This document shows positions 1 through 8,820 of a stretch of DNA of 64,000 nt, piece after piece. The position numbers were made by a program, and so were the translations under genes. Each line of letters starts with the position of its first letter. Positions within the stretch are counted from its first letter, which is position 1. Source of the stretch: Streptomyces inusitatus. GTDB lineage: Bacteria > Actinomycetota > Actinomycetes > Streptomycetales > Streptomycetaceae. The notes beneath the pieces are model-generated. The model had not been told where the DNA came from, ran no database searches, and saw nothing but the letters and a program-made list of their open reading frames with translations. The DNA lies in NCBI RefSeq assembly GCF_014651115.1, contig NZ_BMWG01000024.1, positions 62,001 to 126,000 of the forward strand, read 5' to 3'.

Positions 1-1167
1 GGCGCGCCGCAGGGCGGCGTCGGCCATCTTCAGTCCGCTGTCCTCGATGGTGACGACCAGTCCGGCGGTGCGCTCCTCCACATAGACATGGACCTCGTCG
101 ATCGGCGGCGAGAAGTTCGCCGCGTTGTCCATCAGTTCGGCCAGCAGATGCATCACGCCCTCGGCGGCGTATCCGGCGACCGAGGCGGTGCTGGAGGAGT
201 GCAGCCTGACCCGCTGGTAGGCGGCGATCCGGCCGACCGCGCCGCGCAGGATGGACTCCATCACGATCGGCTTGTTCCACGCCCGGCTCGCCCGGCCGCC
301 CATCAGCAGCGCCAGCCGGTCGGTCAGCAGACCGAGCTGCGAGGTGTTGTGATCGAGGGTCAGCAGATCCCCGAACACGTCTTCGCCGTGACGATCCTGC
401 ATCTCCCTCAGCTCGGCGAGCATGCTGACGGCCTTCGCCTGGACCCGGCTCAGCACCTTGGCGCTCGCGCCCTGGGCGGCCGCCGCGCGGCGCTCGCTGA
501 AGGCGAACTCCCGCACGATCGACTCCAGGGCGGCTCGCAGCCGGGGGTCGGCGGGCTGTTCCAGCTCGGCCAGCGCGGTCCCGGCGGAGGCTCCGCCGCG
601 CAGCCGCTCGATCGCGGCGGGCAGGACGACGCCCGTCAGCCGGTCCAGCTCCTCGGCCGACCGGGCCAGCCGCTGGGCGACATTGGCGGCGGCGGCCTCG
701 GCCGCCGCCGTCCCCCCCCCGGCCCCCCCCACATCGGCGGTGGCGGGCTGGGCGGCCCCGCGGGGGTGGGGGTCGGGGGGGGCGGGGGGCGCGCTGGGGG
801 CGGACTCGGCGCTCTCCCCGTCGCGCACCCGCTTGAGGACGGTGGGGAGGGTGACGTTCACCAGGTGCGCGGAGCCGGCGGCGGTCTGGGCGGTGTGCGT
901 CTGGAGGGAGCGCAGCTCACCGCCGGTGGCGGTGACGGCCTTGTGCAGCCGTCGCGAATTGAGCGCGGTGGCGGCCACGGTGACGGCCAGCCAGACCCAG
1001 CCGACCAGGACGGTGGCCGCGATCCAGCCCCGGGCCGGGGCCGGGGCCGCCGCTATCGCCGCGCCGCCGGCCGCGCCCGCCGCCGCGACCGAGACCAGCG
1101 GGACGGCCGCGGGAAGCGGCCGGGGTGTTCGTATCCTGCGCGGTTTGGGGGCGACTGGCACTGACAT
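1..1167 (-). CDS. Sensor histidine kinase, CvnA-like, truncated by the left window edge
   Basis: Reading from an ATG at 1167 toward position 1, this frame stays open for 389 codons and leaves the window, so only the N-terminal part is present. A GAGGGA ribosome site lies just upstream of the ATG. Two hydrophobic segments (about residues 20-45 and 49-70) suggest membrane anchoring. An Ala/Pro/Gly-rich linker (about 130-165) follows, then a helical dimerisation-like region ending in LDHNTSQLGLLTDRL. The ATP-binding N-box DNAANFSPP lies at about residues 346-354. These features match the kinases that open Streptomyces conservons; the small partner genes expected after it would lie outside the window. 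The linker is encoded by long G tracts (C9 and C8 on the plus strand near 712-730). The family is clear; the signal sensed is unknown. Confidence 0.85.
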   Translation of the reverse strand, partial: MSVPVAPKPRRIRTPRPLPAAVPLVSVAAAGAAGGAAIAAAPAPARGWIAATVLVGWVWLAVTVAATALNSRRLHKAVTATGGELRSLQTHTAQTAAGSAHLVNVTLPTVLKRVRDGESAESAPSAPPAPPDPHPRGAAQPATADVGGAGGGTAAAEAAAANVAQRLARSAEELDRLTGVVLPAAIERLRGGASAGTALAELEQPADPRLRAALESIVREFAFSERRAAAAQGASAKVLSRVQAKAVSMLAELREMQDRHGEDVFGDLLTLDHNTSQLGLLTDRLALLMGGRASRAWNKPIVMESILRGAVGRIAAYQRVRLHSSSTASVAGYAAEGVMHLLAELMDNAANFSPPIDEVHVYVEERTAGLVVTIEDSGLKMADAALRRA

Positions 1168-1761
1168 GCGGTCCCTCGCTGGAGTCCGGGAAGTACTGAA
1201 AGGCCGATTGACGCACACCGACCGAACGCGAGCACGGTCACCAAAAGTTGACGGTGATCTTCCGCGCCCATGTGGCGCTCATGCTAGTCAAGTGCCATGG
1301 CCACGGAGTCCGGACGGGCCCCGGAGCCCGCAGAACGGGGTACTTAGTCCCGAAGTCACCGCCTTGGAGCCGCCATCGTGATAAGCGGTGAGTTCCGCAG
1401 GAATCCTTCAGGACTCCGGCGGAATTACCCCAGGGCCGCTGTCGGGCCGGTCCTTCGGTCGCGAGAAGGTGTGGCGACAATCCATGGTGAAGGTGAGGAA
1501 GCGGGTGTATCGCAACGCGGTGCGGCGCGCTGATGCATCTGATTTCAGCCATCCGGCGCTGATCCGCCGCCGGGAGCGCCCGGACGGGAGCTCGCCGGTC
1601 ATGGGTGAGTCGTGAAGAGCCGTGAGGAGTCGTGGGGAGTCGTGAGGAGTCAGGGGGTGGGTCAGGGGCGGGCCGTGGCGTGGGCCGTGGGGTGGGCCGT
1701 GGGGTGAACATCACAGCCCGTGGCTCTGAGCGGCCCGGCCCCCGCCGACTACCGTGATCGA
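1168..1761. other. Long intergenic region with two short tandem repeat blocks
   Basis: This gap separates the divergent kinase and acyltransferase genes. Open frames here have no recognisable product and no convincing ribosome site, so I call none. Positions 1607-1651 hold about 4.5 copies of a 10-bp unit (GAGTCGTGAG and variants). Positions 1670-1705 hold three copies of a 12-bp unit (GGGCCGTGGGGT and variants). Promoters for both flanking genes must lie here, but I cannot place them confidently. Confidence 0.6.
1607..1705. repeat. Two adjacent tandem repeat arrays (10-bp and 12-bp units)
   Basis: Units of the form GAGTCGTGRG start at 1607, 1617, 1627 and 1637, with a half copy at 1647. Units of GGGCCGTGGSGT start at 1670, 1682 and 1694. 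The second block ends 56 bp before the likely start of the acyltransferase gene, so it could affect that gene's expression. No function is known. Confidence 0.8.
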
Positions 1762-2538
1762 GTGCCCAGAAACAGAAACACGTTCTCATTGCCTGCCCTC
1801 TGGTGCCGGAGAGCGCTCACCCGCGCCGTGCACCGCGGCTGGCGCTGGGCGCAGCGGGCGGGCTCGGTCACCGCGGAGCACCCCGGGCGGCTCCGCTTCC
1901 GCCGGCTGGGCCATGGCACCCGGCTGGCCTTCCCGCAGGGCACCGTGTTCGGCGAGCCGTGGATCGAGGTGGGCGACCACTGCATCATCGGGGAGCGGGT
2001 CACCCTCACCGCGGGCATGATGCCCGGCCTGGACCTCGGCGCGGAGCCGATACTGACCCTCGGCGACGGAGTGGTGCTCGGTCGGGGCAGCCATGTCATC
2101 GCCGACACCCGGGTCTCCATCGGCTCGGACACCTACTGCGGCCCGTACGTCTACATCACCTCCACCAACCACAGCTACGACGATCCGCGGCAGCCGGTCG
2201 GCAAGCAGTGGCCGCGCACCGAGCCGGTGGAGATCGGACCCGGCTGCTGGCTGGGCACCGGGGCCGTGGTGCTGCCCGGCGCGCGGCTGGGCCGCAATGT
2301 CGTGGTGGCGGCGGGGGCCGTCGTACGGGGAGAGGTGCCCGACCACTGTGTGGTGGCGGGCGCCCCGGCCCGGGTCGTACGGAGCTGGGACCCGGTCGAC
2401 GGCTGGCGGCCCCCGCTGCGCACACCGGCGCCCGTGCCGCTCCCGGACGGGATCACCCCGGAACAGCTGCTCGCCCTCGCCGAGCTGGAGAAGTCACAGG
2501 AGTCGGACGGGCCGGAGGCGCCGGGGAGCGGCGGCTGA
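1762..2538 (+). CDS. Hexapeptide-repeat (left-handed beta helix) acyltransferase
   Basis: A 258-residue protein of the LbetaH/CysE-LacA-WbbJ superfamily, which transfers acyl groups from acyl-CoA to sugars or other acceptors. Imperfect hexapeptide turns run from about residue 70 to 205 (IGERVTL, LGDGVVLGRGSHVIAD, IGPGCWLGTGAVVLPGARLGRNVVVAAGAVV). The typical loop with the catalytic His is STNHSYDD near residue 135. A short tail after the coil may be specific to actinobacteria. I chose the GTG at 1762 because the conserved family sequence begins just after it; an in-frame ATG at 1720 would add 14 residues. The gene stands alone and its acceptor cannot be told from sequence. Confidence 0.85.
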   Translation: MPRNRNTFSLPALWCRRALTRAVHRGWRWAQRAGSVTAEHPGRLRFRRLGHGTRLAFPQGTVFGEPWIEVGDHCIIGERVTLTAGMMPGLDLGAEPILTLGDGVVLGRGSHVIADTRVSIGSDTYCGPYVYITSTNHSYDDPRQPVGKQWPRTEPVEIGPGCWLGTGAVVLPGARLGRNVVVAAGAVVRGEVPDHCVVAGAPARVVRSWDPVDGWRPPLRTPAPVPLPDGITPEQLLALAELEKSQESDGPEAPGSGG

Positions 2539-2628
2539 ACCGGAGGCGGCTGAACCGGCGGTGGCGTCGCCACCCGCGCCCGATGGTGCAATATGTTTGA
2601 CTCTGTCATTCAATTCAGTGGATGGAAT

Positions 2629-3201
2629 GTGTCGGACTTCGACCAGCTCACCCAGGCGCTCGCCCGCAACCTCAAGCGGTGGCGGGGCGAGCGCGGATTC
2701 ACGCTCGACGCCCTCGCCGCCCGCGCCGGGGTCAGCCGGGGCATGATCATCCAGATCGAGCAGGCGCGCACCAATCCGAGCGTCGGCACCACGGTGAAGC
2801 TCGCCGACGCCCTCGGCGTCTCCATCACCACCCTGCTCGACCACGAGCGGGGCGCACGGGTCCAGGTGGTGCCGCCGGAGCGGGCGGTGCGGATGTGGTC
2901 CACCTCCACCGGCAGCTTCACCAGACTGCTGGTCGGGGCCGAGGGGCGCGGTCCGGTGGAGCTGTGGTCCTGGCGGCTGATGCCCGGGGACCGCAGCGAG
3001 TCCGACGCGCACCCCGAGGGCACGGTCGAGCTGATCCATGTCACCGAGGGGGAACTCACCCTCGTCGTGGACGGCGAGCCCTTCCCGGTGCCGGCCGGGA
3101 ACTCGGCCTCCTTCGAGGCGAACGCCCCCCACGCGTACCGCAACGACGGCACGGCGGAGGTGGCGATGACCATGGTGGTCGCGGTCCCTCCGGTCGGCTG
3201 A
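2629..3201 (+). CDS. XRE-family regulator with C-terminal cupin domain
   Basis: A 190-residue one-component regulator. Residues about 8-62 form a Cro/C1 helix-turn-helix (LDALAARAGVSRGMIIQIEQ). Residues about 110-185 form a cupin_2 barrel with HPEGTVELIHVTEGELTL and the late NAPHAYRN strand. This architecture is common in Streptomyces, where the cupin usually senses a small ligand and the protein often controls itself or an adjacent transporter or enzyme gene. I chose the GTG at 2629 because the conserved domain starts there; an ATG at 2593 is in frame, giving 12 more residues. The short region before 2629 is AT-rich and contains CATTC/GAATG arms, a possible autoregulatory site. No obvious target gene lies downstream, since the next gene is convergent. 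Confidence 0.88.
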   Translation: MSDFDQLTQALARNLKRWRGERGFTLDALAARAGVSRGMIIQIEQARTNPSVGTTVKLADALGVSITTLLDHERGARVQVVPPERAVRMWSTSTGSFTRLLVGAEGRGPVELWSWRLMPGDRSESDAHPEGTVELIHVTEGELTLVVDGEPFPVPAGNSASFEANAPHAYRNDGTAEVAMTMVVAVPPVG

Positions 3202-3211
3202 GCGCCGCCGG

Positions 3212-3664
3212 TTACAGAGAGCCGATCTCGATCGCCGGGCAGCGGTCCATCACCATGTCCAGACCGGCCGCGCGGGTCCGCTCGTACGCCTCGTCGTCGA
3301 CCACCCCGAGCTGGAACCAGACCGCCTTCGCGCCGATCGCCACCGCCTCGTCCGCGACCCGCCCCGCCAGCGCGGAATTGACGAAGACATCGACCACATC
3401 GACGTCGAAGGGGATGTCGGCGAGACTCGCGTAGCCCTGCTCGCCGTGGACCGGCTCCGCCCTGGGATGCACCGGGACCACGCGCTTCCCGAACCGCTGG
3501 AGGACACGGGCCACCCCGTACGCCGCCCGCGACTCGTTGTCCGACAGCCCCACCACCGCCCAGGTGTCGCCGGTGGAGGTCAGAATCCTCTTGATCGTCT
3601 CCGCGTCCGTGCCCGCGTCCGTGCCCGCGCCAGTACCCGCGTCCGTACCCGTGTCAGAGTCCAT
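3212..3664 (-). CDS. CoA-binding protein (YccU-type Rossmann fold)
   Basis: A 150-residue small soluble protein of the CoA_binding family. The Rossmann core starts with WAVVGLSDNESRAAYGVARVLQ and continues through VVPVHPRAEPVHGEQGYASL to the conserved C-terminal CPAIEI segment. These proteins resemble the CoA-binding domain of succinyl-CoA synthetase, but their physiological role is unsettled. The N-terminal 20 residues are a low-complexity Gly/Thr/Asp/Ala run (TDAGTGAGTDAGTD) encoded by short repeats at about 3604-3655. I placed the start at the ATG at 3664; an in-frame codon at 3715 would add 17 residues and lies only 11 bp from the divergent YigZ gene. The 3' end faces the XRE-cupin gene, ten bases away. 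Confidence 0.85.
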   Translation of the reverse strand: MDSDTGTDAGTGAGTDAGTDAETIKRILTSTGDTWAVVGLSDNESRAAYGVARVLQRFGKRVVPVHPRAEPVHGEQGYASLADIPFDVDVVDVFVNSALAGRVADEAVAIGAKAVWFQLGVVDDEAYERTRAAGLDMVMDRCPAIEIGSL

Positions 3665-3726
3665 GCAGACGACAACGGGAGACCCGCGCGGAGCATTCCC
3701 GTCCGCGCGCCGCATAGGGTGGTCCG

Positions 3727-4353
3727 ATGCAGGAGCAGTACCGGACGGTCGCCCGCGAGGGCGTGCACGAGACAGAGATCGGCAGATCGCGCTTCATCTG
3801 CGCGCTCGCACCCGCCGCGACCGAGGAGGAGGCCCAGGCCTTCGTCGCCCGGGTCCGCAAGGAGCACCCGACCGCCACCCACAACTGCTACGCGTACGTC
3901 ATCGGGGCCGACGCCTCCGTGCAGAAGGCCAGCGACGACGGCGAGCCGGGCGGCACGGCCGGAGTGCCCATGCTCCAGATGCTCACCCGGCGCGAGATCC
4001 GCTACGCGGTGGCCGTCGTCACCCGCTACTACGGCGGGGTGAAGCTCGGCGCGGGCGGACTGATCAGGGCGTACGGCGGGGTCGTCGGCGAAGCCCTCGA
4101 CGCGCTCGGCACCCTCACCCGCCGGCGCTTCCGGCTCGCCACCCTCACCGTGGACCACCAGCGGGCGGGCAGACTGGAGAACGAGCTGCGGGCGACCGGC
4201 CGCGCGGTGCGCGAGGTGCGGTACGCGGAGAGCGTCACCATCGAGATCGGACTCCCTGAGGCCGAGATCGAGGCGTTCCGGGCCTGGCTGGCGGACGCCA
4301 CGGCCGGCACGGCCGGATTCGAGCTGGGCGGGGAGGCGTACGGCGACGCCTGA
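3727..4353 (+). CDS. YigZ/IMPACT family protein
   Basis: A 208-residue member of the UPF0029/IMPACT family. The N-terminal domain (residues 1-125) carries the family's strongest signatures, KASDDGEPGGTAG and YYGGVKLGAGGLIRAYGG. The C-terminal domain (about 140-208) resembles EF-G domain V (DUF1949). The eukaryotic relative IMPACT regulates the Gcn2 kinase on ribosomes; the bacterial role is not defined. Length and both domains are normal for the family. It diverges from the CoA-binding gene across a short gap and is followed by an 83-bp gap before sbcD. Confidence 0.93.
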   Translation: MQEQYRTVAREGVHETEIGRSRFICALAPAATEEEAQAFVARVRKEHPTATHNCYAYVIGADASVQKASDDGEPGGTAGVPMLQMLTRREIRYAVAVVTRYYGGVKLGAGGLIRAYGGVVGEALDALGTLTRRRFRLATLTVDHQRAGRLENELRATGRAVREVRYAESVTIEIGLPEAEIEAFRAWLADATAGTAGFELGGEAYGDA

Positions 4354-4436
4354 CCCGCCGGGGCCCCGCGCGGGCCCGGGCGGATGTACGCAAACCCGGG
4401 GGCGGGAAAGGAAAACATGCGGTTCGGAGCTGGCTC

Positions 4437-5609
4437 TTGAGGATTCTGCACACATCTGACTGGCATCTGGGGCGATCCCTGCACCGGGTGAGCATGCTGG
4501 AGGCCCAGGCCGCGTTCCTCGATCATCTGGTCTCCGTCGTGCGGGCGCACGAGGTGGACGCCGTGCTGGTGGCGGGCGACGTCTACGACCGGGCCGTGCC
4601 GCCGCTGGCGGCGGTGGAACTCTTCGACCGCGCGCTCCACCGGCTCGCCGCCGAGTCCGTGCCGACCGTGATGATCTCCGGGAACCACGACTCGGCCCGC
4701 CGCCTCGGCGTCGGGGCCGGGCTGATCGACCGCGCCGGAATCCATCTGCGGACCGACCCGGCGGGCTGCGGCACCCCCGTGATCCTCACCGACGAGCACG
4801 GCGAGGTCGCGTGCTACGGGCTGCCCTATCTGGAACCCGCCCTGGTGAAGGACGAATTCCGCACCGACCGGGCGAACCACGAGGCCGTGATCGGCGCGGC
4901 GATGGACCGCGTACGGGAGGATCTCGCCGCCCGGGGGCCCGCCACCCGCTCCCTGGTCCTCGCCCACGCCTTCGTCGCGGGCGGCGAGCCCAGCGAGAGC
5001 GAGCGCGACATCACCGTCGGCGGCGTCAGCGCCGTGCCCGCGGGCGTCTTCCACGGCGTCGACTACGTCGCGCTCGGCCATCTGCACGGCAGCCAGACCA
5101 TCACCGAACGGGTCCGCTACTCCGGCTCCCCCCTCGCGTACTCCTTCTCCGAGGCCGCCCACCGCAAGACCATGTGGCTCGTCGATCTCGGCCCCCGGGG
5201 CGAGATCGACGCCGAGCGGATCGACTGCCCCGTGCCCAGACCGCTCGCCCGGCTGCACGGCACCCTCGACGAGCTGCTCGCCGACCCCTCCCACGAACGG
5301 CACCGGGAGTCCTTCGTCGAGGCCACCCTCACCGACCCGGTCCGCCCGGCCGACCCGATGGCCCGCCTCGCCGAACGCTTCCCGCACACCCTGAGCCTGG
5401 TCTTCGCGCCCGAGCGCGAGGACCGGGACGACTCGCTCTCGTACGCCCGGCGGCTCAAGGGCCGCGACGACCAGCAGATCGCGGAGGACTTCCTCGCCCA
5501 TGTGCGCGGAGCGGGCCCCGATCCGCGCGAGCGCACCGCGCTGCGCGAAGCCTTCGACGGCGTACGGGTGGACGAGGCGCTGCACGAGGGGACGAGCCGC
5601 CGTGGCTGA
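4437..5609 (+). CDS. sbcD: Nuclease SbcCD subunit D (Mre11-type phosphoesterase)
   Basis: A 390-residue metal-dependent nuclease subunit that works with SbcC to cut DNA hairpins and protein-blocked ends. The calcineurin-like phosphoesterase motifs are all present near the N-terminus: HTSDWHLGRS (residues 5-14), GDVYDR, GNHDSARR and the late GHLHGSQ. A capping and C-terminal SbcD domain follows. The start is a TTG at 4437 with GGAG seven bases upstream; the ATG at 4417 is out of frame. sbcC follows on the same strand after 93 bp, a wider spacing than the overlap usual for this pair, because a 9-bp tandem array lies between them. Confidence 0.95.
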   Translation: MRILHTSDWHLGRSLHRVSMLEAQAAFLDHLVSVVRAHEVDAVLVAGDVYDRAVPPLAAVELFDRALHRLAAESVPTVMISGNHDSARRLGVGAGLIDRAGIHLRTDPAGCGTPVILTDEHGEVACYGLPYLEPALVKDEFRTDRANHEAVIGAAMDRVREDLAARGPATRSLVLAHAFVAGGEPSESERDITVGGVSAVPAGVFHGVDYVALGHLHGSQTITERVRYSGSPLAYSFSEAAHRKTMWLVDLGPRGEIDAERIDCPVPRPLARLHGTLDELLADPSHERHRESFVEATLTDPVRPADPMARLAERFPHTLSLVFAPEREDRDDSLSYARRLKGRDDQQIAEDFLAHVRGAGPDPRERTALREAFDGVRVDEALHEGTSRRG

Positions 5610-5619
5610 CCTCACCTCC

Positions 5620-5682
5620 CGTACCGCTCGTGCTCCTCGTACCGCTCGTACCGCTCGTACCGCTCGTACCGCTCGTACCGCT
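5620..5682 (+). repeat. 9-bp tandem repeat array between sbcD and sbcC
   Basis: Seven contiguous 9-bp units fill 5620-5682. Six are exactly CGTACCGCT and the second is a variant (CGTGCTCCT). The array lies in the 93-bp gap between sbcD and sbcC and ends 20 bp before the sbcC ATG. The copy number looks prone to slippage and would change the distance between the two cistrons. Confidence 0.9.
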
Positions 5683-5702
5683 CATGACGACGGGGCCGCC
5701 CG

Positions 5703-8700
5703 ATGAGACTGCACCGGCTGACCATCACCGCCTTCGGGCCCTTCGGAGCCGTCCAGGAGATCGACTTCGACGCCCTGTCCACCGGCGGGATCTTCCTGCT
5801 CCACGGGCCGACCGGCGCGGGCAAGACCTCGGTGCTCGACGCCGTCTGCTTCGCCCTGTACGGATCCGTCCCCGGCGCCCGGCAGAGCCCGGGGACCTCC
5901 CTGCGCAGCGATCACGCGGCCCCCGGCCTCCTGACCGAGGTCGCCCTGGAGCTGACCGTCGGCGGCCGGCGGCTGAGGGTGGGCCGCGGTCCCGCACAGC
6001 AGCGCCCCAAGAAGAACGGCAGGGGCTTCACACCGGAGCGGGCCTGGAGCGAGCTGAGCGAGTACGACGCCGAGACCGGGACCTGGAAGGGGCTGAGCCG
6101 GTCCCACCAGGAGATCGGAGAGGAGATCGGACAGCTCGTCGGCATGAGCCGCGACCAGTTCTGCCAGGTGGTGCTGTTGCCGCAGGGCGACTTCGCCCGG
6201 CTGCTGCGCGCGGACGCGGAGGCCCGGGGCAGACTGCTGGGCCGCCTCTTCGACACCCGCCGCTTCGCCGCCGTCGAGGACCGCCTTGCCGAGCGGCGGC
6301 GGGCCGCCGAGGCCCGGGTGCGGACCGCGGACGAGGGGCTCCTCGCCCACGCGCACCGGATGGAGCAGGCGGCCGGCCCGGCGGCGGGCGACTGGCCGCC
6401 GCCCCGGCAGCAGCCCGGCGACCCCGGTCTCGCCGCCGCCGTGCTGGAGTGGGCGGCCGTCGCCCGCGCGGGCGCGCTGGAAGCACTGGACATCGCCGAG
6501 AGCGCGGTCGGCGCGGCGGAGGACCGGCAGCGGGCCGCCCGGCTCGCGCTCGACGCCGAGCGCGAACTCGACCGGCTCCAGCGGCGGTACGAACAGGCCC
6601 TGGACCGGCGGCGGACCCTGGACGCCCGGCGGCCCGAGCACGAGAGCCTCCGGGCCCGGCTGGAGGAGGCCCGCAGGGCCGACCGGGTCGCCCCCGCGCT
6701 GCGGCTGCGCGAGGACGCCGAGCGCGAACACCGCACCGCGACCGCCCGGCACCACGGGCTCCGCGACCGGCTGCCGGCCGGTCTCGCCGACGCGGGCGCG
6801 GAACGGCTGGCGGAGCTGGAACGTGGGCTCCGCCAGGATCTCGGCGGCCTCGAAGCCGCCCGGAGCCTGGAGCGGCGCGGCGAGGAGATCGCCCGCGAGC
6901 GCGCCGAACTGGACCGCCAGGCCCGCGCCGACGAGGACGTCCTCCATGACGCGGAAGGCTGGCTGGCGGGCTGGGAGACCCTGCGCCGGGGCCACCGCGA
7001 GCGCCTCGCCGCCGCCCAGGAGGCGGCCACCCGCGCCGAGTACCTCGCGGGACGGCTCGAACCGGCCGGGGCGCGGCTGGCCGCGGCCCGGGAGCGCGAC
7101 CGCCTCGCCCGCACGGCCGCCGAGACCCGGGAGCTGCTGGGCGCGGCCCGGGAGAGCGCGAACGCGGCCCACGAGCGCTGGCTCGACCTCAAGGAACGGC
7201 GGCTGCACGGGATGGCGGCCGAGCTGGCCGCCGCCCTCGCCCCCGGCGACCCCTGCGCCGTCTGCGGATCCCCCGAACACCCCGCCCCCGCCCCGGCATC
7301 CGACGCCCGCGTCGACCCGGCCCAGGAGGAGGCGGCGTACCACGCCCACACCCGTGCCGACGGCGTCCGCTCGGACATCGAGCGGCGGCTCGCCGTCGTC
7401 GCCGGGGCGCTGGCCGCGGCCGGTGAACGCGCCAGGGCCTCAGGCGCCGGGGCCCCGGACGGCGGGCCCCACGACCCGACCGCCGCCGAGCTGGCGGACG
7501 CCGTCGGGGAGCTGGAGCGGGCGCACCGTGAGGCGAAGGCCCTGGCCTCCGGGATCCACGCCGCCCGGGAGGCCCTCGACCGGGGCGAGCGCGAGCACGA
7601 GGAGCGCCTCGCGGCCCGGCAGTCGGCCGAGCGGCGCGTGGTCGCCAGGACCACCCGCCGGGAGGCGCTCGACCAGGAGCGGGCCGGGCTCGCGAGGGAG
7701 CTGGCCAAGGTCCACGACGGCGAGGGCAGCGTCGCCGAGCACGCGGCCCGGCTGGAGCGGCGGGTGCGGCTGCTCGCCGAGGCGGCCGAGGCCGCCCGGA
7801 CCGCCGACACCTCGGCCCGGCGGCTGAAGGACGCCGACGGCGAACTCTCCGGCGCCGCGTTCCGGGCCGGTTTCGACACCCCGGCCGCCGCCGTCGGCGC
7901 GGCCCTCCCCGCCCCCGGGCCGCGCGGGCTCCAGCCCCCGGCCGACGCCTGGGCGACCGAGGCCGCCGCCGTCGCCGACCGGCTCGCCGAGCCGGACGCC
8001 CGCGCCGCCGCCGGACGCCCGCCCGCCGCTCCCGGGGCCGCGCTCGCCGCCCACGACGCGGCCGAGCGCGCGCTGCGCGAGGCCGGATCCGCGCGGGACG
8101 CCGCGCGCGGGCGCCGGGCCGAACTGGTCCGGCTCTCCCGGGCCGCCGCCGCCGAGGCCGCCGGGCTCGGCCCGCTGCGCCGGGAGTACGACATGGTCGC
8201 CCGGCTCGCCGGTCTCACCGCGGGCACCTCCGCCGACAACGAGCGCCGGATGCGCCTGGAGTCGTACGTCCTCGCGGCCCGGCTCGAACAGGTCGCCGCC
8301 GCGGCCACCGTACGGCTGCGGCGGATGTCCGCCGGGCGCTACACCCTGGTCCACTCCGACGCCCGCTCCGGCGGGAAGCGGTCGGGGCTCGGCCTCCATG
8401 TGGTCGACGCCTGGACCGGAACCGAGCGCGACACCTCGACGCTCTCCGGCGGCGAGACCTTCTTCGCCTCCCTTGCCCTGGCGCTGGGTCTGGCCGATGT
8501 GGTCACCGAGGAGGCCGGGGGCGTACGGCTCGACACGCTCTTCATCGACGAGGGCTTCGGCAGCCTGGACGAGCAGACCCTCGACGAGGTCATCGACGTC
8601 CTCGACTCGCTGCGCGAACAGGACCGCAGCGTCGGCATCGTCAGTCATGTGGCCGATCTGCGGCGGCGCGTCCCCACCCAGCTGGAAGTGGTCAAGGAGC

Positions 8701-8747
8701 GCCGGGGCTCCGTCGTCCGGCTCCGGACGGCTCCCCTCGGCGGCTGA
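5703..8747 (+). CDS. sbcC: Nuclease SbcCD subunit C (Rad50-type SMC ATPase)
   Basis: A 1014-residue ATPase subunit of the SbcCD nuclease. The N-terminal Walker A is GPTGAGKTSVLDA (about residues 37-49), followed by the Q-loop region QVVLLPQGDFARLL. Long Arg/Glu/Ala-rich coiled-coil arms flank the zinc hook CAVC (Cys518 and Cys521). The C-terminal head has the signature LSGGETFFASLALALG and the Walker B/D-loop LFIDEGFGSLDEQT. Length and order are normal for Rad50/SbcC proteins. The central coil is extremely Ala/Arg-rich, which explains the long open frames on the other strand here. It is the last gene of the sbcDC unit and meets the lrp-type gene tail to tail at a hairpin. Confidence 0.96.
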   Translation: MRLHRLTITAFGPFGAVQEIDFDALSTGGIFLLHGPTGAGKTSVLDAVCFALYGSVPGARQSPGTSLRSDHAAPGLLTEVALELTVGGRRLRVGRGPAQQRPKKNGRGFTPERAWSELSEYDAETGTWKGLSRSHQEIGEEIGQLVGMSRDQFCQVVLLPQGDFARLLRADAEARGRLLGRLFDTRRFAAVEDRLAERRRAAEARVRTADEGLLAHAHRMEQAAGPAAGDWPPPRQQPGDPGLAAAVLEWAAVARAGALEALDIAESAVGAAEDRQRAARLALDAERELDRLQRRYEQALDRRRTLDARRPEHESLRARLEEARRADRVAPALRLREDAEREHRTATARHHGLRDRLPAGLADAGAERLAELERGLRQDLGGLEAARSLERRGEEIARERAELDRQARADEDVLHDAEGWLAGWETLRRGHRERLAAAQEAATRAEYLAGRLEPAGARLAAARERDRLARTAAETRELLGAARESANAAHERWLDLKERRLHGMAAELAAALAPGDPCAVCGSPEHPAPAPASDARVDPAQEEAAYHAHTRADGVRSDIERRLAVVAGALAAAGERARASGAGAPDGGPHDPTAAELADAVGELERAHREAKALASGIHAAREALDRGEREHEERLAARQSAERRVVARTTRREALDQERAGLARELAKVHDGEGSVAEHAARLERRVRLLAEAAEAARTADTSARRLKDADGELSGAAFRAGFDTPAAAVGAALPAPGPRGLQPPADAWATEAAAVADRLAEPDARAAAGRPPAAPGAALAAHDAAERALREAGSARDAARGRRAELVRLSRAAAAEAAGLGPLRREYDMVARLAGLTAGTSADNERRMRLESYVLAARLEQVAAAATVRLRRMSAGRYTLVHSDARSGGKRSGLGLHVVDAWTGTERDTSTLSGGETFFASLALALGLADVVTEEAGGVRLDTLFIDEGFGSLDEQTLDEVIDVLDSLREQDRSVGIVSHVADLRRRVPTQLEVVKERRGSVVRLRTAPLGG

Positions 8748-8783
8748 GGCCGCCCGCCGCCCCGCCCTGCCGCCGCCCCTGCT

Positions 8784-8820
8784 TGCCGCGCAGGTCAGCC
8801 GCCGACCGACCTGCGCGGCA
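8784..8820. terminator. Bidirectional hairpin between sbcC and the lrp-type gene
   Basis: Arms 8784-8796 (TGCCGCGCAGGTC) and 8808-8820 are perfectly complementary over 13 bp with an 11-nt loop. The right arm lies inside the last codons of the convergent lrp-type gene, so the element ends transcription from both sides without a U tract, as is usual in Streptomyces. Confidence 0.75.

Noticed and set aside
1388..1615. Short frames on both strands in the kinase/acyltransferase gap
   Set aside because: They lack ribosome sites and recognisable products and run into the tandem repeats.
5682..8308. Long minus-strand frames opposite sbcC
   Set aside because: They are shadows of the Arg/Ala-rich coiled coil of sbcC; the sense protein has full SMC motifs.
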